The notes: a model not told the origin generated them from the sequence alone. Shown: positions 15,045 to 24,032, numbered from the stretch's first letter. The stretch is 41,906 bases of DNA from Saprospiraceae bacterium (GCA_022448995.1 JAKVCT010000014.1:1-41906), one strand, 5' to 3'. Numbers and translations: made by a program.

Positions 15045-16568
15045 CTATTTTTTACGAATCTTGTAATAACGTTTATGAGCTTGGCTATGAATACTCTGCT
15101 TAAATAGGCTTGGATTAGTCTTCATACAAGCTTGATAAGCCTCTCGTGCTTTTGAATAATTTTTGCGGTATTCCCAGATCATTCCCTCAAACAAAGCAGC
15201 ATTTGCATAATAATAATGAGTACTACCTTTTTGTGTACTCAGCGTTTTTTGATAATACCCCACTGCATCATCGAAACGTTTGGAACGGTGTGATATTCTT
15301 CCCATCCAATAGTTATACGCGAGCATACCTTCCTTATCACTAAATGTACTTTCTTTCAAGGCAGTCAGTGTTTCTAGAGAATAATCATAATATCCTCCAT
15401 CAAAATAAATTTCTGCCTTAAGTAAATCTACATTAGGAACTCGGTCTTGGTTGGCTTCGTATGCTGCCAAACGATCACAGGCCAATAAACTTGCACCTTC
15501 AGTTTTCGCCTTAGACATATAGTTTTTATAGCCACTAGTATTCCCGTTAATCAAAGATAACCAAGCTAATTTCTGATAGGTAGCTTTTAGATAATGTGTC
15601 CCTTCATAGTCATCTAGAAAATTGCGAAAATGAACCTCAGCCTTAGTATCCATCTTATGCAGCAAGCATAGTCCTTTTAGGTATTCAAACTGATGAAACG
15701 ATTGATAATCGTCACCTTTAGGCAAGTTCTGTAAGAATAAAAGTGCCTTGGAACTCTTACCCGTTTTTAGGCTCATATTAATTAATATAAAAGAAGCCAT
15801 CGGATTAGATTTATAATCTAAGTACGTAGTATTGATATGTTTCCATGCATTTGCATCCTCTGTTTCAATATGCAATAACAATAAAGCATACAGAATATGA
15901 GTTTCTTGTCCATATTCAAAATCAGGATATTTCTGAATATATCTAATTACTGATTGATACTCTCTAAGACCTTGATCAATCGTTCCTTTTAATCCAGCCG
16001 ACCGTCTGATAGCAGTGGGTAATTTACCGACAATCATATATAAGGTCCCTAAAGCTTTCCTATTGAGTATAAAATCGGGGAATTCCTTTCTGTTATCTAT
16101 TAATAAGGTGTAGGCGCTTTTAAGGTCTTTTAATGCCTCAGTATTAGAAGCAAATTTTAGGTGAACTAAAGCCCATTGCAGATGAATTTCTGCTTGTATA
16201 TAGCGGCAATTGGGAGAAGATTTATCTCCCACTTTAATTTTTGCCAAACGCATTTCTTTCTTCTGTATCAAGCGTTTATAATCCCTAGGACTACCATTAA
16301 TAAATACACGAAAAAAATCTATGTAATTATCAATATAATGAGGTATCAGATTATAAGGACTTCGCGTTTTTTCCTGTTGCAGGATAATCTTAGCATCCTT
16401 AAGTTTCATTTGCATAGCATGGGCATAAGCTTTCTTGAGATTCTGATTAAAATCAAAAAAGGCTACCTCATTAAATTCTGACGATCTCACCTGAGCTTTA
16501 GAATGCTGAAAACTAAATAAACATAATATGAAGCAGTAAATTGGAGTGATACTATTCAATCGTAACAT
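15045..16568 (-). CDS. Exported TPR-repeat protein
   Basis: This is a 507-aa protein with an N-terminal signal peptide (hydrophobic stretch to about residue 25, ending KAQ). The body is made of helix pairs with TPR-like spacing (for example ALVHLKFASNTEALKDLKSAYTLL, YLKGLCLLHKMDTKAEVHFRNFL, YNYWMGRISHRSKRFDDAVGYYQ, FEGMIWEYRKNYSKAREAYQAC). The final repeats near residues 400-495 are the most regular. It is probably a periplasmic scaffold protein; no enzymatic domain is visible. The basic C terminus (HKRYYKIRKK) is short. It stands alone between a palindromic region and the terminator of the zinc-ribbon gene. Confidence 0.85.
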   Translation of the reverse strand: MLRLNSITPIYCFILCLFSFQHSKAQVRSSEFNEVAFFDFNQNLKKAYAHAMQMKLKDAKIILQQEKTRSPYNLIPHYIDNYIDFFRVFINGSPRDYKRLIQKKEMRLAKIKVGDKSSPNCRYIQAEIHLQWALVHLKFASNTEALKDLKSAYTLLIDNRKEFPDFILNRKALGTLYMIVGKLPTAIRRSAGLKGTIDQGLREYQSVIRYIQKYPDFEYGQETHILYALLLLHIETEDANAWKHINTTYLDYKSNPMASFILINMSLKTGKSSKALLFLQNLPKGDDYQSFHQFEYLKGLCLLHKMDTKAEVHFRNFLDDYEGTHYLKATYQKLAWLSLINGNTSGYKNYMSKAKTEGASLLACDRLAAYEANQDRVPNVDLLKAEIYFDGGYYDYSLETLTALKESTFSDKEGMLAYNYWMGRISHRSKRFDDAVGYYQKTLSTQKGSTHYYYANAALFEGMIWEYRKNYSKAREAYQACMKTNPSLFKQSIHSQAHKRYYKIRKK

Positions 16569-16688
16569 ATGATTCTGATTTGGGATAAAGTTGCTCTAAT
16601 ATTAATCCATCCATAGTTAGCCCATGAATTTAGCGGGAGATGAATATAAATTCTGATTACAGATTAGTGAAACAAGTTACTAAAAATA

Positions 16689-16720
16689 AAAACCTTAGGA
16701 TAACAATATCCTAAGGTTTT
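16689..16720 (-). terminator. Terminator after the Nif3/zinc-ribbon operon
   Basis: A 14-bp perfect stem, AAAACCTTAGGATA (16689-16702) with TATCCTAAGGTTTT (16707-16720), has an ACAA loop and T-rich flanks. It lies 41 bases beyond the stop of the minus-strand zinc-ribbon gene. Confidence 0.85.
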
Positions 16721-16761
16721 ATAAAATTCTATTTGGTATGAGCAACAGCGTTTCTTGATAT

Positions 16762-17556
16762 CTAAGCCTTGGTTTCTGCACCTTCTGTTTCCTCTCCTTT
16801 ATCCTCTTCCAGTATGTGAGCATCTACCAAGATACGACCACAGTGTTCACAGGTAATAATACGTTTATTCTGCACTAACTCAAGTTGAATTTGTGCTGGA
16901 ATCTGCTTGTGACAGCCACCACAGGCATCTCGTTTAATAGTAACTACAGCCAATCCATTACGATAAGCACCACGAACACGATCATAAGTGGCAAGAAGAC
17001 TGTCTTCAATCTTCTTACGAGCACTCTTTTCTTTGCGCTGCAATTTACGCTCATCCTTCTCTGTCTTAGTGATAATCTTCTCTAACTCCACACGTTTACG
17101 TTCTAGCTCCTTAGTCTTAATTTCGTACTTCTTCTTTGTTGCTTCTATAGTAAGCTCCTTGTTTCCAAGATGTACACGTGTTTCACGAATTCGCTTCTGA
17201 GCCAATTGTATGTCTAACTTTTGCAATTCAATTTCTCTTGTCAAAGCATCATACTCTCGGTTATTCTTCACATTAGCTTGTTGCTTGTCATAACGCTCAA
17301 TCAAAGATTCAGACTCTTTGATTTGCCCATTAAATCTAGCTACTTTCAACTCTAAATCTCTCCGCTCACCTTCCATTTTCTCTATTCTATGGGATAAACC
17401 TTCGATGCTATCTTCCAAATCCTGCACCTCCATAGGTAGTTCTCCCTTTTTAGTTTGCAACTCATCCATCTCGGTGTTAATTAGCTGTAAGGTATACATA
17501 TTTGCTAATTTCTCTTCAACGGGTATATTTGACTTTTTTTGCTTAGCTTTAGCCAT
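16762..17556 (-). CDS. Coiled-coil protein with C4 zinc ribbon (CdsZ / YbgI-partner type)
   Basis: This is a 264-aa cytoplasmic protein. Residues about 14-190 form a long antiparallel coiled coil rich in Glu, Lys and Arg. A zinc ribbon follows with Cys212, Cys215, Cys236 and Cys239 (ACGGCHKQIP...ITCEHCG), then a short acidic tail. This architecture is that of the widespread C4-type zinc-ribbon family (zf-RING_7), whose members are thought to bind nucleic acid or act in translation-linked regulation; the exact role is unsettled. It begins 3 bases after the Nif3-like gene, and this gene order recurs in many bacteria, so the two are very likely one operon. Confidence 0.9.
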   Translation of the reverse strand: MAKAKQKKSNIPVEEKLANMYTLQLINTEMDELQTKKGELPMEVQDLEDSIEGLSHRIEKMEGERRDLELKVARFNGQIKESESLIERYDKQQANVKNNREYDALTREIELQKLDIQLAQKRIRETRVHLGNKELTIEATKKKYEIKTKELERKRVELEKIITKTEKDERKLQRKEKSARKKIEDSLLATYDRVRGAYRNGLAVVTIKRDACGGCHKQIPAQIQLELVQNKRIITCEHCGRILVDAHILEEDKGEETEGAETKA

Positions 17557-17559
17557 TCT

Positions 17560-18657
17560 CTACAAATAATTTATTGGATTAGTATTGACTTTTGTCTTTA
17601 AGACCTTAAAATTAGTAAATTTTTGGGTTATTAACTCATAAAATAACTCAATTGTGAATTGTTCGCTCTCATAATGCCCAATATCGGCAATTATAATGCG
17701 ACTATCCGCATCAAAAAACTGATGATATTTATAATCTCCTGTAATAAAGATATCAGCTTTAGCTCTGATTGCGGACTTGAGTAGAAAGCTTCCTGCACCA
17801 CCACAAACCGCAACACGCTTAATAGTTTCTTTATGAGCTTTTGTATAACGTACACAAGCAGTTTGCATACGCGTTTTTAGGAATTGTAGGAACTCCTGTA
17901 CGGGCATTTCTGCTGCTAATTCGCCTACCATACCTGAACCAACTCGTTGGTAACTGTTTGCTAAATTAACAACATCATAGGCAACTTCCTCATAAGGATG
18001 GGCCTGTAGTAAATTGGCAATAATTTGCCCCTGTAAATGTGCAGGAAAAATAAATTCAATTTTAAACTCTGCTTCTACATGTCGCTCTCCTCTTTGTCCA
18101 ACTACTGGATTGCTTTGTGCATTTCCTCTGAATGTTCCTTCCCCCTCAGAAGCAAAGCTACATTCAGAATAATTTCCAATATGACCTGCCCCCGCCTTGA
18201 AAACAGCGTCTCGTACAGTCCCCAAGTGATTTTTGGGTACAAAAGTGTATAATTTACGAAGTAATCCAGACTTTGGTGCCAGAATCCGAGTATTCTCTAG
18301 TCCCAGACGCTCTGCAATCTTGGCGTTCACCCCTGATACATAGACGTTATCTAAATTAGTGTGTGCAGCATAAATAGCAATACCTTTTTGGATAGCCTTC
18401 ATTACTACACGTTCTACATAAGAGCGCCCATTGAAGCGTTTTAACCCACCAAATACAATAGGATGATGTGCAATAATCAGATTACACCCTTCCTGTTCTG
18501 CTTCTTCTAGAATAGACTCTAAAGAATCTAAACAAATCAAGACACCTGTGATTTCAGTCGATCTATCTCCTACAATCAACCCAGCATTATCATACGACTC
18601 TTGATACGATAAAGGTGCAATTGCTTCAAGATAATTTAATAATTGTCCAATTTTCAT
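17560..18657 (-). CDS. Nif3-like dinuclear metal centre protein (YbgI/YqfO family)
   Basis: This is a 365-aa protein of the NIF3/GTP cyclohydrolase I type 2 family, known to form hexamers with a dinuclear metal site. The ligand region AHHPIVFGGLKRF starts at residue 63 (His64-His65), an Asp lies at 44, and the C-terminal GHYESEQF (His328, Glu332) supplies the remaining ligands. Between the two halves is an inserted domain (about 125-235), as in the longer YqfO type. The biochemical function of the family is not established, despite old GTP cyclohydrolase annotations. The downstream zinc-ribbon gene starts 3 bases after the stop. Confidence 0.93.
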   Translation of the reverse strand: MKIGQLLNYLEAIAPLSYQESYDNAGLIVGDRSTEITGVLICLDSLESILEEAEQEGCNLIIAHHPIVFGGLKRFNGRSYVERVVMKAIQKGIAIYAAHTNLDNVYVSGVNAKIAERLGLENTRILAPKSGLLRKLYTFVPKNHLGTVRDAVFKAGAGHIGNYSECSFASEGEGTFRGNAQSNPVVGQRGERHVEAEFKIEFIFPAHLQGQIIANLLQAHPYEEVAYDVVNLANSYQRVGSGMVGELAAEMPVQEFLQFLKTRMQTACVRYTKAHKETIKRVAVCGGAGSFLLKSAIRAKADIFITGDYKYHQFFDADSRIIIADIGHYESEQFTIELFYELITQKFTNFKVLKTKVNTNPINYL

Positions 18658-18695
18658 AATTACTTACCTATCGATTAGATAATTCTATCAATGCG

Positions 18696-18728
18696 AAAAA
18701 GGGTAACAGCGAACTGCTACCCTTTTTT
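18696..18728 (-). terminator. Terminator after the OmpA-family gene
   Basis: AAAAAGGGTAACAG pairs with CTGCTACCCTTTTTT around CGAA, with one mismatch. The T-run on the minus strand fits termination of the OmpA gene ending at 18878. A second, longer-range inverted repeat, GATAGTTCG (18746-18754) with CGAACTATC (18844-18852), lies between the gene and the terminator. Confidence 0.75.
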
Positions 18729-18877
18729 GCTCTGTATATGGTATCGATAGTTCGCAGGTTTTTCATGACTAATTAATAATCAGAAGGATCCATAAAATTG
18801 CTTAAATTTTGTAAAATTCCTAATTATCAAGCAATAAGAACCACGAACTATCACAATGTAGTTATCCTATTTCTATT

Positions 18878-20662
18878 TTAGTACTTCCACTTTCGATTTT
18901 TTCCACCATCATCTTTTGGTCTTGCCATTGTTTTCTCATTATCACCTGCTACGTAGAACTCTACACGACGATTGATAAAATGCTCTTGTTCCTTACTTGT
19001 ATTTGGAATTAGGTTCTTGCTTTCTCCATCATAGCGAACGATGAATCGGCCTTTTTCAATTCCATAAGTATTGTTCAAGAAATCAATAGCAGTCATAGCA
19101 CGGTTGTAAGATAACATTTGGTTGTACTCATTACTTGCTCTAGTATCTGTGTGACCATAAGCGACAACCTTGATATCAGGATAAGCCTTCATTACAGCAG
19201 CAACATGCTGTAGCTGACTGTAAGCTTCGGGACGCAAGTAGTATTTATCTAGATCAAAGTGAATCATTGGTAAATACCAGTCTTTTAGGTTTCCTCCACC
19301 TTCTTTACCATCACAACAGTTTCCTTTTGCCTCGAAAATTGGCTCACCAATTTCTGCTAAAGTTTCTTCTGTGATTGGAGGAGGTACTTGTGCTACACCT
19401 TGCTCATTGGTTTCATAACCTGGAGGAGAATAAGGCTCAAGATCATCACGATCTGGCACACCATCAGAATCAGAATCCAATGTACGTCCTTTAGTATCAA
19501 CTTGAGTATCTGGTGGAGTATCTGGTTCTTCATCCAAAGCATTGATAACACCATCTTTATCATCGTCTTGGAATAGGTCACCATTAAGATCATCTTTTAC
19601 ATCAGCAATTCCTTGCATAGGATAAATCAATGGGTTCACAAACCACAATGGACGAATACGTTTGTTTTTATTTCCTAAGTGGAAATTCAAACGTAAGCTA
19701 GTATAGTGAGGAATATCAATATTAGAGGTCAAAGATCCATTTTCTTTCTTACTCTTACCATCCAAGAAATCATCTCCAGAGATAAATGACTGATGTTCAA
19801 TAGCAATTGATAAACGCTTAGTCACTAAAAACTCTAAGCTCAATCCTACATTCACAAATGGACGAAAAGCTAAAGGCTTAGCAGAATTACGACCTAAGAT
19901 AATCTCATTTCTAGTATTTTGTTCTGTTGAAGTTTCGTAATTACCATCTAATAAATTCTTGATATTATTACGAATTGCACGACGATCAGCAGGAACATCA
20001 ACATCCAAACCTGTTGCTACACTAGAAAAATTATAAGCATTCCCATTTGCATCTAATGCATCATAGTTAGCTTGATAAATATGTCCACCCAATCCTAAAT
20101 GTACATTCAATGCCCATTTATTTTCTTTCTTGTGGAACTTCAAGTTATTCAAGTTATATACAGTTTGTAGAGAAACTGCGTGAAACTGCGACATGAAATA
20201 ATTTGAATAAAATACATCATCAATGTTATATGCTGCATTAGCCCCCGTAAACGGAGCAACAGAAGGAAATGCTCCACTAGATGATGCTTGGTAGTTAAGT
20301 CCACGCGCTTGTCCAAACATATACTCTCCTTGCAAAGAGAATACATATCCAAAAGACTTACGTGCATGAACACTTGCACCCCAGCCAAATTGCGATTTAA
20401 CATCACCACTGACTAAGAAACTTCCTCCACCAATTCCCAACTGCCACATATCTCTTGGGCGACCAGGAAATAGTTCTTTCCCATCTTGCCAATCGGCATG
20501 TTTAGCCTGATCAGACTTGCGTACAAATTGAGGGTCCGTTTCTTTTGCTTTTGCTCCATCTCCATTCGTATCAGGAGCATCTTGGGCAAAACTGGTCCCT
20601 AGACAAAAGGAAAATGCCACAGTCACAAGTGCCAACTTTTTAAAAATGTTAGTCCGTGTCAT
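18878..20662 (-). CDS. OmpA-family outer-membrane protein with thrombospondin-3 repeats
   Basis: This is a 594-aa outer-membrane protein. It has a signal peptide (to about residue 26, FAQ), a beta-barrel region (about 55-345), and a calcium-binding TSP3-type linker with repeated DxDxDGxxD elements (DDDKDGVINALDEEP and DSDSDGVPDRDDLEP, about 355-410). The C-terminal OmpA domain (about 465-580) contains IHFDLDKYYLRPEA, AYGHTDTRASNEYNQMLSYNRA and FINRRVEF, which bind peptidoglycan. The role is structural anchoring of the outer membrane, perhaps also porin activity. A good promoter candidate and a 15-bp hairpin lie in the upstream leader, and a terminator follows. Its size and layout are typical of abundant Bacteroidota OmpA proteins. 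Confidence 0.93.
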   Translation of the reverse strand: MTRTNIFKKLALVTVAFSFCLGTSFAQDAPDTNGDGAKAKETDPQFVRKSDQAKHADWQDGKELFPGRPRDMWQLGIGGGSFLVSGDVKSQFGWGASVHARKSFGYVFSLQGEYMFGQARGLNYQASSSGAFPSVAPFTGANAAYNIDDVFYSNYFMSQFHAVSLQTVYNLNNLKFHKKENKWALNVHLGLGGHIYQANYDALDANGNAYNFSSVATGLDVDVPADRRAIRNNIKNLLDGNYETSTEQNTRNEIILGRNSAKPLAFRPFVNVGLSLEFLVTKRLSIAIEHQSFISGDDFLDGKSKKENGSLTSNIDIPHYTSLRLNFHLGNKNKRIRPLWFVNPLIYPMQGIADVKDDLNGDLFQDDDKDGVINALDEEPDTPPDTQVDTKGRTLDSDSDGVPDRDDLEPYSPPGYETNEQGVAQVPPPITEETLAEIGEPIFEAKGNCCDGKEGGGNLKDWYLPMIHFDLDKYYLRPEAYSQLQHVAAVMKAYPDIKVVAYGHTDTRASNEYNQMLSYNRAMTAIDFLNNTYGIEKGRFIVRYDGESKNLIPNTSKEQEHFINRRVEFYVAGDNEKTMARPKDDGGKNRKWKY

Positions 20663-20762
20663 ATGATTTTATTTTATTTTTTTCGGTATTTAATGGTTAC
20701 TTTGTTTTATTCGTTCGATTCGATAATCCTTCACAACCAACTGAAAAATAAAGGTTACAAAA

Positions 20763-20802
20763 GAACTTTTTATACTTTTTTGGGTAGAAGTATAAAAAGT
20801 TC
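20763..20802 (-). promoter_or_regulatory. 15-bp hairpin in the OmpA leader (attenuator or upstream terminator)
   Basis: GAACTTTTTATACTT (20763-20777) pairs perfectly with AAGTATAAAAAGTTC (20788-20802), with a 10-base loop. Read on the minus strand, the stem is followed by TTTT. It lies about 100 bases before the OmpA start and downstream of its promoter candidate, so it could attenuate OmpA. It could instead end readthrough from the dehydrogenase gene, which has no terminator closer to its stop. Confidence 0.6.
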
Positions 20803-21016
20803 CAGATCATCATTATTTATTGTAATTAAGTTATTTAAAAATCTCGGCAGAGAAGTAGATAGGTATTTAGAAGTAAGGCAAGGCTGTGTTATATCACCCC
20901 ATGGAATTACTATAGTGTAACTAGTAATTACAACTCTTAACTTTCAATATCTTGTTTAACAACTAATTAGGGATAGTTAAATAACTTTATCTATATAAAT
21001 TCAATAATGCCAATCG

Positions 21017-21047
21017 CAAATGTAGTTGTTTTTTAGGCTTAGAGCAA
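21017..21047 (-). promoter_or_regulatory. Candidate promoter for the OmpA-family gene
   Basis: On the minus strand, TTG (21047-21045) and TACATTTG (21024-21017) are separated by 20 bases, an exact fit to the Bacteroidota TTG / TAnnTTTG pattern. It predicts a start near 21010 and an untranslated leader of about 345 bases, within the 460-base gap (20663-21122) that has no gene. Confidence 0.6.
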
Positions 21048-21122
21048 TAAAAAACCTACTTTTTTATACTAAAATACAATAATATACTGGTACATCTACG
21101 TTTTAACCCATTGGAACCACTG

Positions 21123-22373
21123 TTATATATTCACTGCTTCCTGCTCACTCATCAGCTTCTGCAAAGCAATAGTCAATGCTGTAGTTGAAATCTGAGTAGC
21201 TGAAGGATTAGTATCTTGCACCTCCTGTAGTGCTTTTCTAATAACTTGAGAAACATCTGTAAAAATAGCTTCGTCTGTCAGATCAACCTCAGACTGCATC
21301 AGATAAGCAAATACCCTAGCCATTCCAGAATTTGCAATAAAATCAGGGATGAGACTAATCTTCTGGTCTGTATAATCTGCTGTTGGTCCGAAAAACACCT
21401 CATCATCTACAAAAGGAACGTTTGCTCCACAAGCTACCACTTGTAATCCTTTATTTATCAATCGGTCAATCTGGTCACGTGTAATTAGTTTGGATGCAGC
21501 ACCAGGAATAAAGATATCTGCCTCTAAGTCCCAAACCTTTTGGTTACCTTCTTCAAACGAGAGCAAGTTTTCAGCGTGCAATTTATTTCCATTCTTATTT
21601 AAGAATAAATCACAAACTTCATCTAAGCCTAAACCTTCTTGATTGATAATTGCACCAGCAATATCTATAATTCCAACCACTTTTGCTCCTTCCTTCGCTA
21701 AATAATAGGCAGCTGCAGAAGCTACATTTCCCCAGCCTTGTACTACAATACGTTTTCCTTCTAGATTTTGTTTATGATATAGGTCATAATAATGTACCAC
21801 AGACTCTGCTACACCGTAACCAGTAATAGCATCTGCTACAGCCATTTTTTGGTTTGCTGGTGTATATTTAGGATCTTCTACAATTTTGGACACCCCCTGT
21901 CTCAACTGTCCAATAACAGCAATACGTTTTCCTTCGTTTGGACTCAAATGACCTCTTACAATTCCCTCTTGTGGGTGCCATAATCCTAGATCCTCTGTGA
22001 TAGGAATTACATCCTTGAGTTCGTCTACATTCAAATCCCCCCCTGTTCCGTAATAGTTCTTCAGCAAAGGCATGACAGCCTTGTACCAGCGCTTTAGTAC
22101 CTCATCTCTACGCGGATCATTAGGATCAAAATTAATTCCTGATTTAGCTCCACCGATAGCTGGACCACAAACTGAAAATTTAACTTCCATTACCTTAGCT
22201 AAGGAAATCACCTCTTCTTTATTCAAGTTTTTACGCATTCTTGTTCCTCCTCCTGCTGCTCCTCCACGTAATGAATTAATTACAACCCAACCTTTTGCAT
22301 AAGTTTCTGGGTCAGACCACTGGAACACAATCTCTGGTGATTTTTGCTTATACTGTTTTAATAATTCCTTCAT
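21123..22373 (-). CDS. Glu/Leu/Phe/Val dehydrogenase family protein
   Basis: This is a 416-aa NAD(P)-dependent amino-acid dehydrogenase. The dimerisation/substrate domain holds RGGAAGGGTRM (36-46) and the catalytic lysine motif GGAKSGI (74-80), then YGTGGDLNVDE. The Rossmann domain starts near GWGNVASAAAYYLAKEGAKVVGI (about 213-235) and the protein ends in a helical tail. It catalyses reversible oxidative deamination of an amino acid to a 2-oxo acid and ammonia. Whether the substrate is glutamate or a branched-chain or aromatic amino acid cannot be settled from the sequence. It is divergent from the arginase-fold gene across a 540-base gap, which might link both to nitrogen metabolism. Confidence 0.9.
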   Translation of the reverse strand: MKELLKQYKQKSPEIVFQWSDPETYAKGWVVINSLRGGAAGGGTRMRKNLNKEEVISLAKVMEVKFSVCGPAIGGAKSGINFDPNDPRRDEVLKRWYKAVMPLLKNYYGTGGDLNVDELKDVIPITEDLGLWHPQEGIVRGHLSPNEGKRIAVIGQLRQGVSKIVEDPKYTPANQKMAVADAITGYGVAESVVHYYDLYHKQNLEGKRIVVQGWGNVASAAAYYLAKEGAKVVGIIDIAGAIINQEGLGLDEVCDLFLNKNGNKLHAENLLSFEEGNQKVWDLEADIFIPGAASKLITRDQIDRLINKGLQVVACGANVPFVDDEVFFGPTADYTDQKISLIPDFIANSGMARVFAYLMQSEVDLTDEAIFTDVSQVIRKALQEVQDTNPSATQISTTALTIALQKLMSEQEAVNI

Positions 22374-22687
22374 AATCTCTGAGTGTAAAATTAAATTTTA
22401 AATAGGTAGTCTAATAGCAAAATTTATTTGGCTAACACCATAAATCATATTCTATTGTACTGCAATACTTACCTTTTACACCAAACTATGCCTTGATGCT
22501 GTATTTTGATAAAAATTTAACTAACAATACTTTATAAAAGTTTTGATTATGGTTATTTATCTTGCTTTTTCGCTGAAAAATAGATTTTTTAGGGAAGACT
22601 AATTCTCCCTTTTTATAATTGCGAGCAAATATAGACATTTTCTACCAAAAACATAGAACAGCTTTTTGTGAAGTTTTTGATAAATAT

Positions 22688-22720
22688 TTGTTTCATAACA
22701 ATGTAAAATCCTTAGCTTTG
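22688..22720 (+). promoter_or_regulatory. Candidate promoter for the arginase-fold gene
   Basis: TTG at 22688-22690 and TAGCTTTG at 22713-22720, 22 bases apart, fit the TAnnTTTG pattern with slightly long spacing. Transcription would begin near 22727 and give a leader of about 185 bases. Confidence 0.45.
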
Positions 22721-22721
22721 T

Positions 22722-22895
22722 CCTGCAGTGTAAAATAAGTCTACTTGAGTTATTCAGCAGGTGATTGGATCTAGAAACTTATACAGAAGACTAGACAATC
22801 CTTAATTCACTCTAAACTCTATTTAACAATAGTCCATGAAGGTTTAGTGGTGTTAAGCACTTTGGGATTAGTTTTGCTGAGCTTTTATGGACTAT
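22722..22895 (+). promoter_or_regulatory. Structured 5' leader of the arginase-fold gene
   Basis: Two stem-loops are visible. In the first, CCTGC (22722-22726) pairs with GCAGG (22757-22761), and AATAA / TTATT can pair inside. In the second, ATAGTCCAT (22829-22837) pairs perfectly with ATGGACTAT (22887-22895). It encloses a smaller GTG-TTAAG-CAC hairpin and ends 18 bases before the ATG, close enough to affect translation. It matches no riboswitch class I know. Confidence 0.45.
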
Positions 22896-22913
22896 AGATA
22901 AATAAAGATTGTG

Positions 22914-24032
22914 ATGATTCAACATTTTATAGAGCAAATCTCTTCAGCGCCTAATCAGTACGCCACATATCAGTGGGGTAAACAACTCTCCAGTTTTAAT
23001 GCTGAGTTATTAGATAGTTATAAGATTGCCATTTTGGGCTACAGTAATCAAGAAAGCCCTTACTTTTCAAAATTACGCACAGCATTATACAGCCTAAAAG
23101 CAAATTTTCACAAAGACTCAGTTGTAGATCTTGGTAATATAAAAGGAGGATTATTAGGATTGGAAGAGTGCCTAAAGATTCTTTTGGATCGAAAAATTAT
23201 TCCTATTGTGATTAGTGACTCCTCCACAAATCTGAGTAGTCAGCTAAAATATTACAAGGAACAGACACACTCTATTCGAATGAGCTATGTAGATAGTCAT
23301 TTAGAATATCATTGGAAACATCAAAATGAAGAATCTGATACAGTACTCAATACTGTTCTACCACTCTATCCAACTTGTGTGGAACAGCTCAATTGTATTG
23401 GTTATCAATCCTATTTTGTAGATAATTTAGTCCTTGATCAATTAGATCAACAGCATATTTTTTGTGAACGTCTAGGAAGTATCCGATCTAACCTGTCAGA
23501 AATTGAGCCAATAATTCGTGATAGTAACTTCCTTTATTTTAATCTATCTGCAATAAAATCCACAGAAGCCCCCAACACTGCCTATACTAATCCTAATGGT
23601 TTTCTAGCAGAAGAAGCTTGTGCTATTGTACGTTACGCTGCTCTAGGCGATCGACTACAACATATCTGTTTGAATAACTATACCGAAGATAAAGAAGATT
23701 ACTTACAAACTGCTCGTTTGTTAGCACAAATGATTTGGTACATTGTGGAAGGTGTTCGCAATAGAAAATATGATTATCCAATGTATCCTGAGAATTTTAC
23801 ACACTACACTGTAGATTCTATCTATACGCCACAAGCTCTAGCTTTCGTAAAAAGCATCAAAAGCGATCGTTGGTGGTTTATCTTACCTTCTAAGAATCCG
23901 TCCTCCAATCTTGCAGATATAGATCACCTTGGGGTAATTCCTTGTTCTCCCAAAGATTATCAAATAGCTTGTGAAGGGGACTTGACAGATCGACTCCTAA
24001 AAGCATTAAAAAAATCAGGTTATTCACAATAA
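22914..24032 (+). CDS. Arginase-fold (ureohydrolase-like) protein, metal ligands not conserved
   Basis: This protein of about 372 aa belongs to the arginase/agmatinase/formiminoglutamase superfamily, in the Bacteroidota branch often annotated as formimidoylglutamase. Family landmarks are YQWGKQL, the LGNIKGGLLGLEE block, IGYQSYFVD, LYFNLSAIKSTEAPN, PNGFLAEEACAIVRYAALGD and the RWWFILP end. The metal-binding motifs are altered: the GGxH site reads ISDSS (about 100-104), DAHxD reads VDSHLEY (126-132), and the SxDxDxxDP site reads FNLSAIKSTEAP. It is therefore unlikely to hold the normal Mn pair. The ATG at 22914 was preferred to the GTG three bases earlier. It is preceded by a structured leader. 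Confidence 0.8.
   Translation: MIQHFIEQISSAPNQYATYQWGKQLSSFNAELLDSYKIAILGYSNQESPYFSKLRTALYSLKANFHKDSVVDLGNIKGGLLGLEECLKILLDRKIIPIVISDSSTNLSSQLKYYKEQTHSIRMSYVDSHLEYHWKHQNEESDTVLNTVLPLYPTCVEQLNCIGYQSYFVDNLVLDQLDQQHIFCERLGSIRSNLSEIEPIIRDSNFLYFNLSAIKSTEAPNTAYTNPNGFLAEEACAIVRYAALGDRLQHICLNNYTEDKEDYLQTARLLAQMIWYIVEGVRNRKYDYPMYPENFTHYTVDSIYTPQALAFVKSIKSDRWWFILPSKNPSSNLADIDHLGVIPCSPKDYQIACEGDLTDRLLKALKKSGYSQ

Larger units (their letters stand above)
22374..22913. other. 540-base divergent intergenic region
   Basis: No gene is seen between the divergent dehydrogenase (-) and arginase-fold (+) genes. The right half carries a promoter candidate (22688-22720) and two stem-loops (22722-22761 and 22829-22895) leading to the arginase-fold start. 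The left half is AT-rich. On the minus strand, a TATATTTG at 22633-22626 fits a -7 box for the dehydrogenase but lacks a well-placed -33 TTG. Confidence 0.5.

Noticed and set aside
20663-20920. An 85-codon open frame on the plus strand in the OmpA leader
   Set aside because: It runs through a 15-bp perfect hairpin and the OmpA leader, has a low-complexity composition, and no homology or start signal supports it.
21123-22373. Calling the dehydrogenase leucine dehydrogenase or glutamate dehydrogenase
   Set aside because: The family motifs are present but the residues that set the substrate cannot be read reliably without an alignment, so only the family is given.
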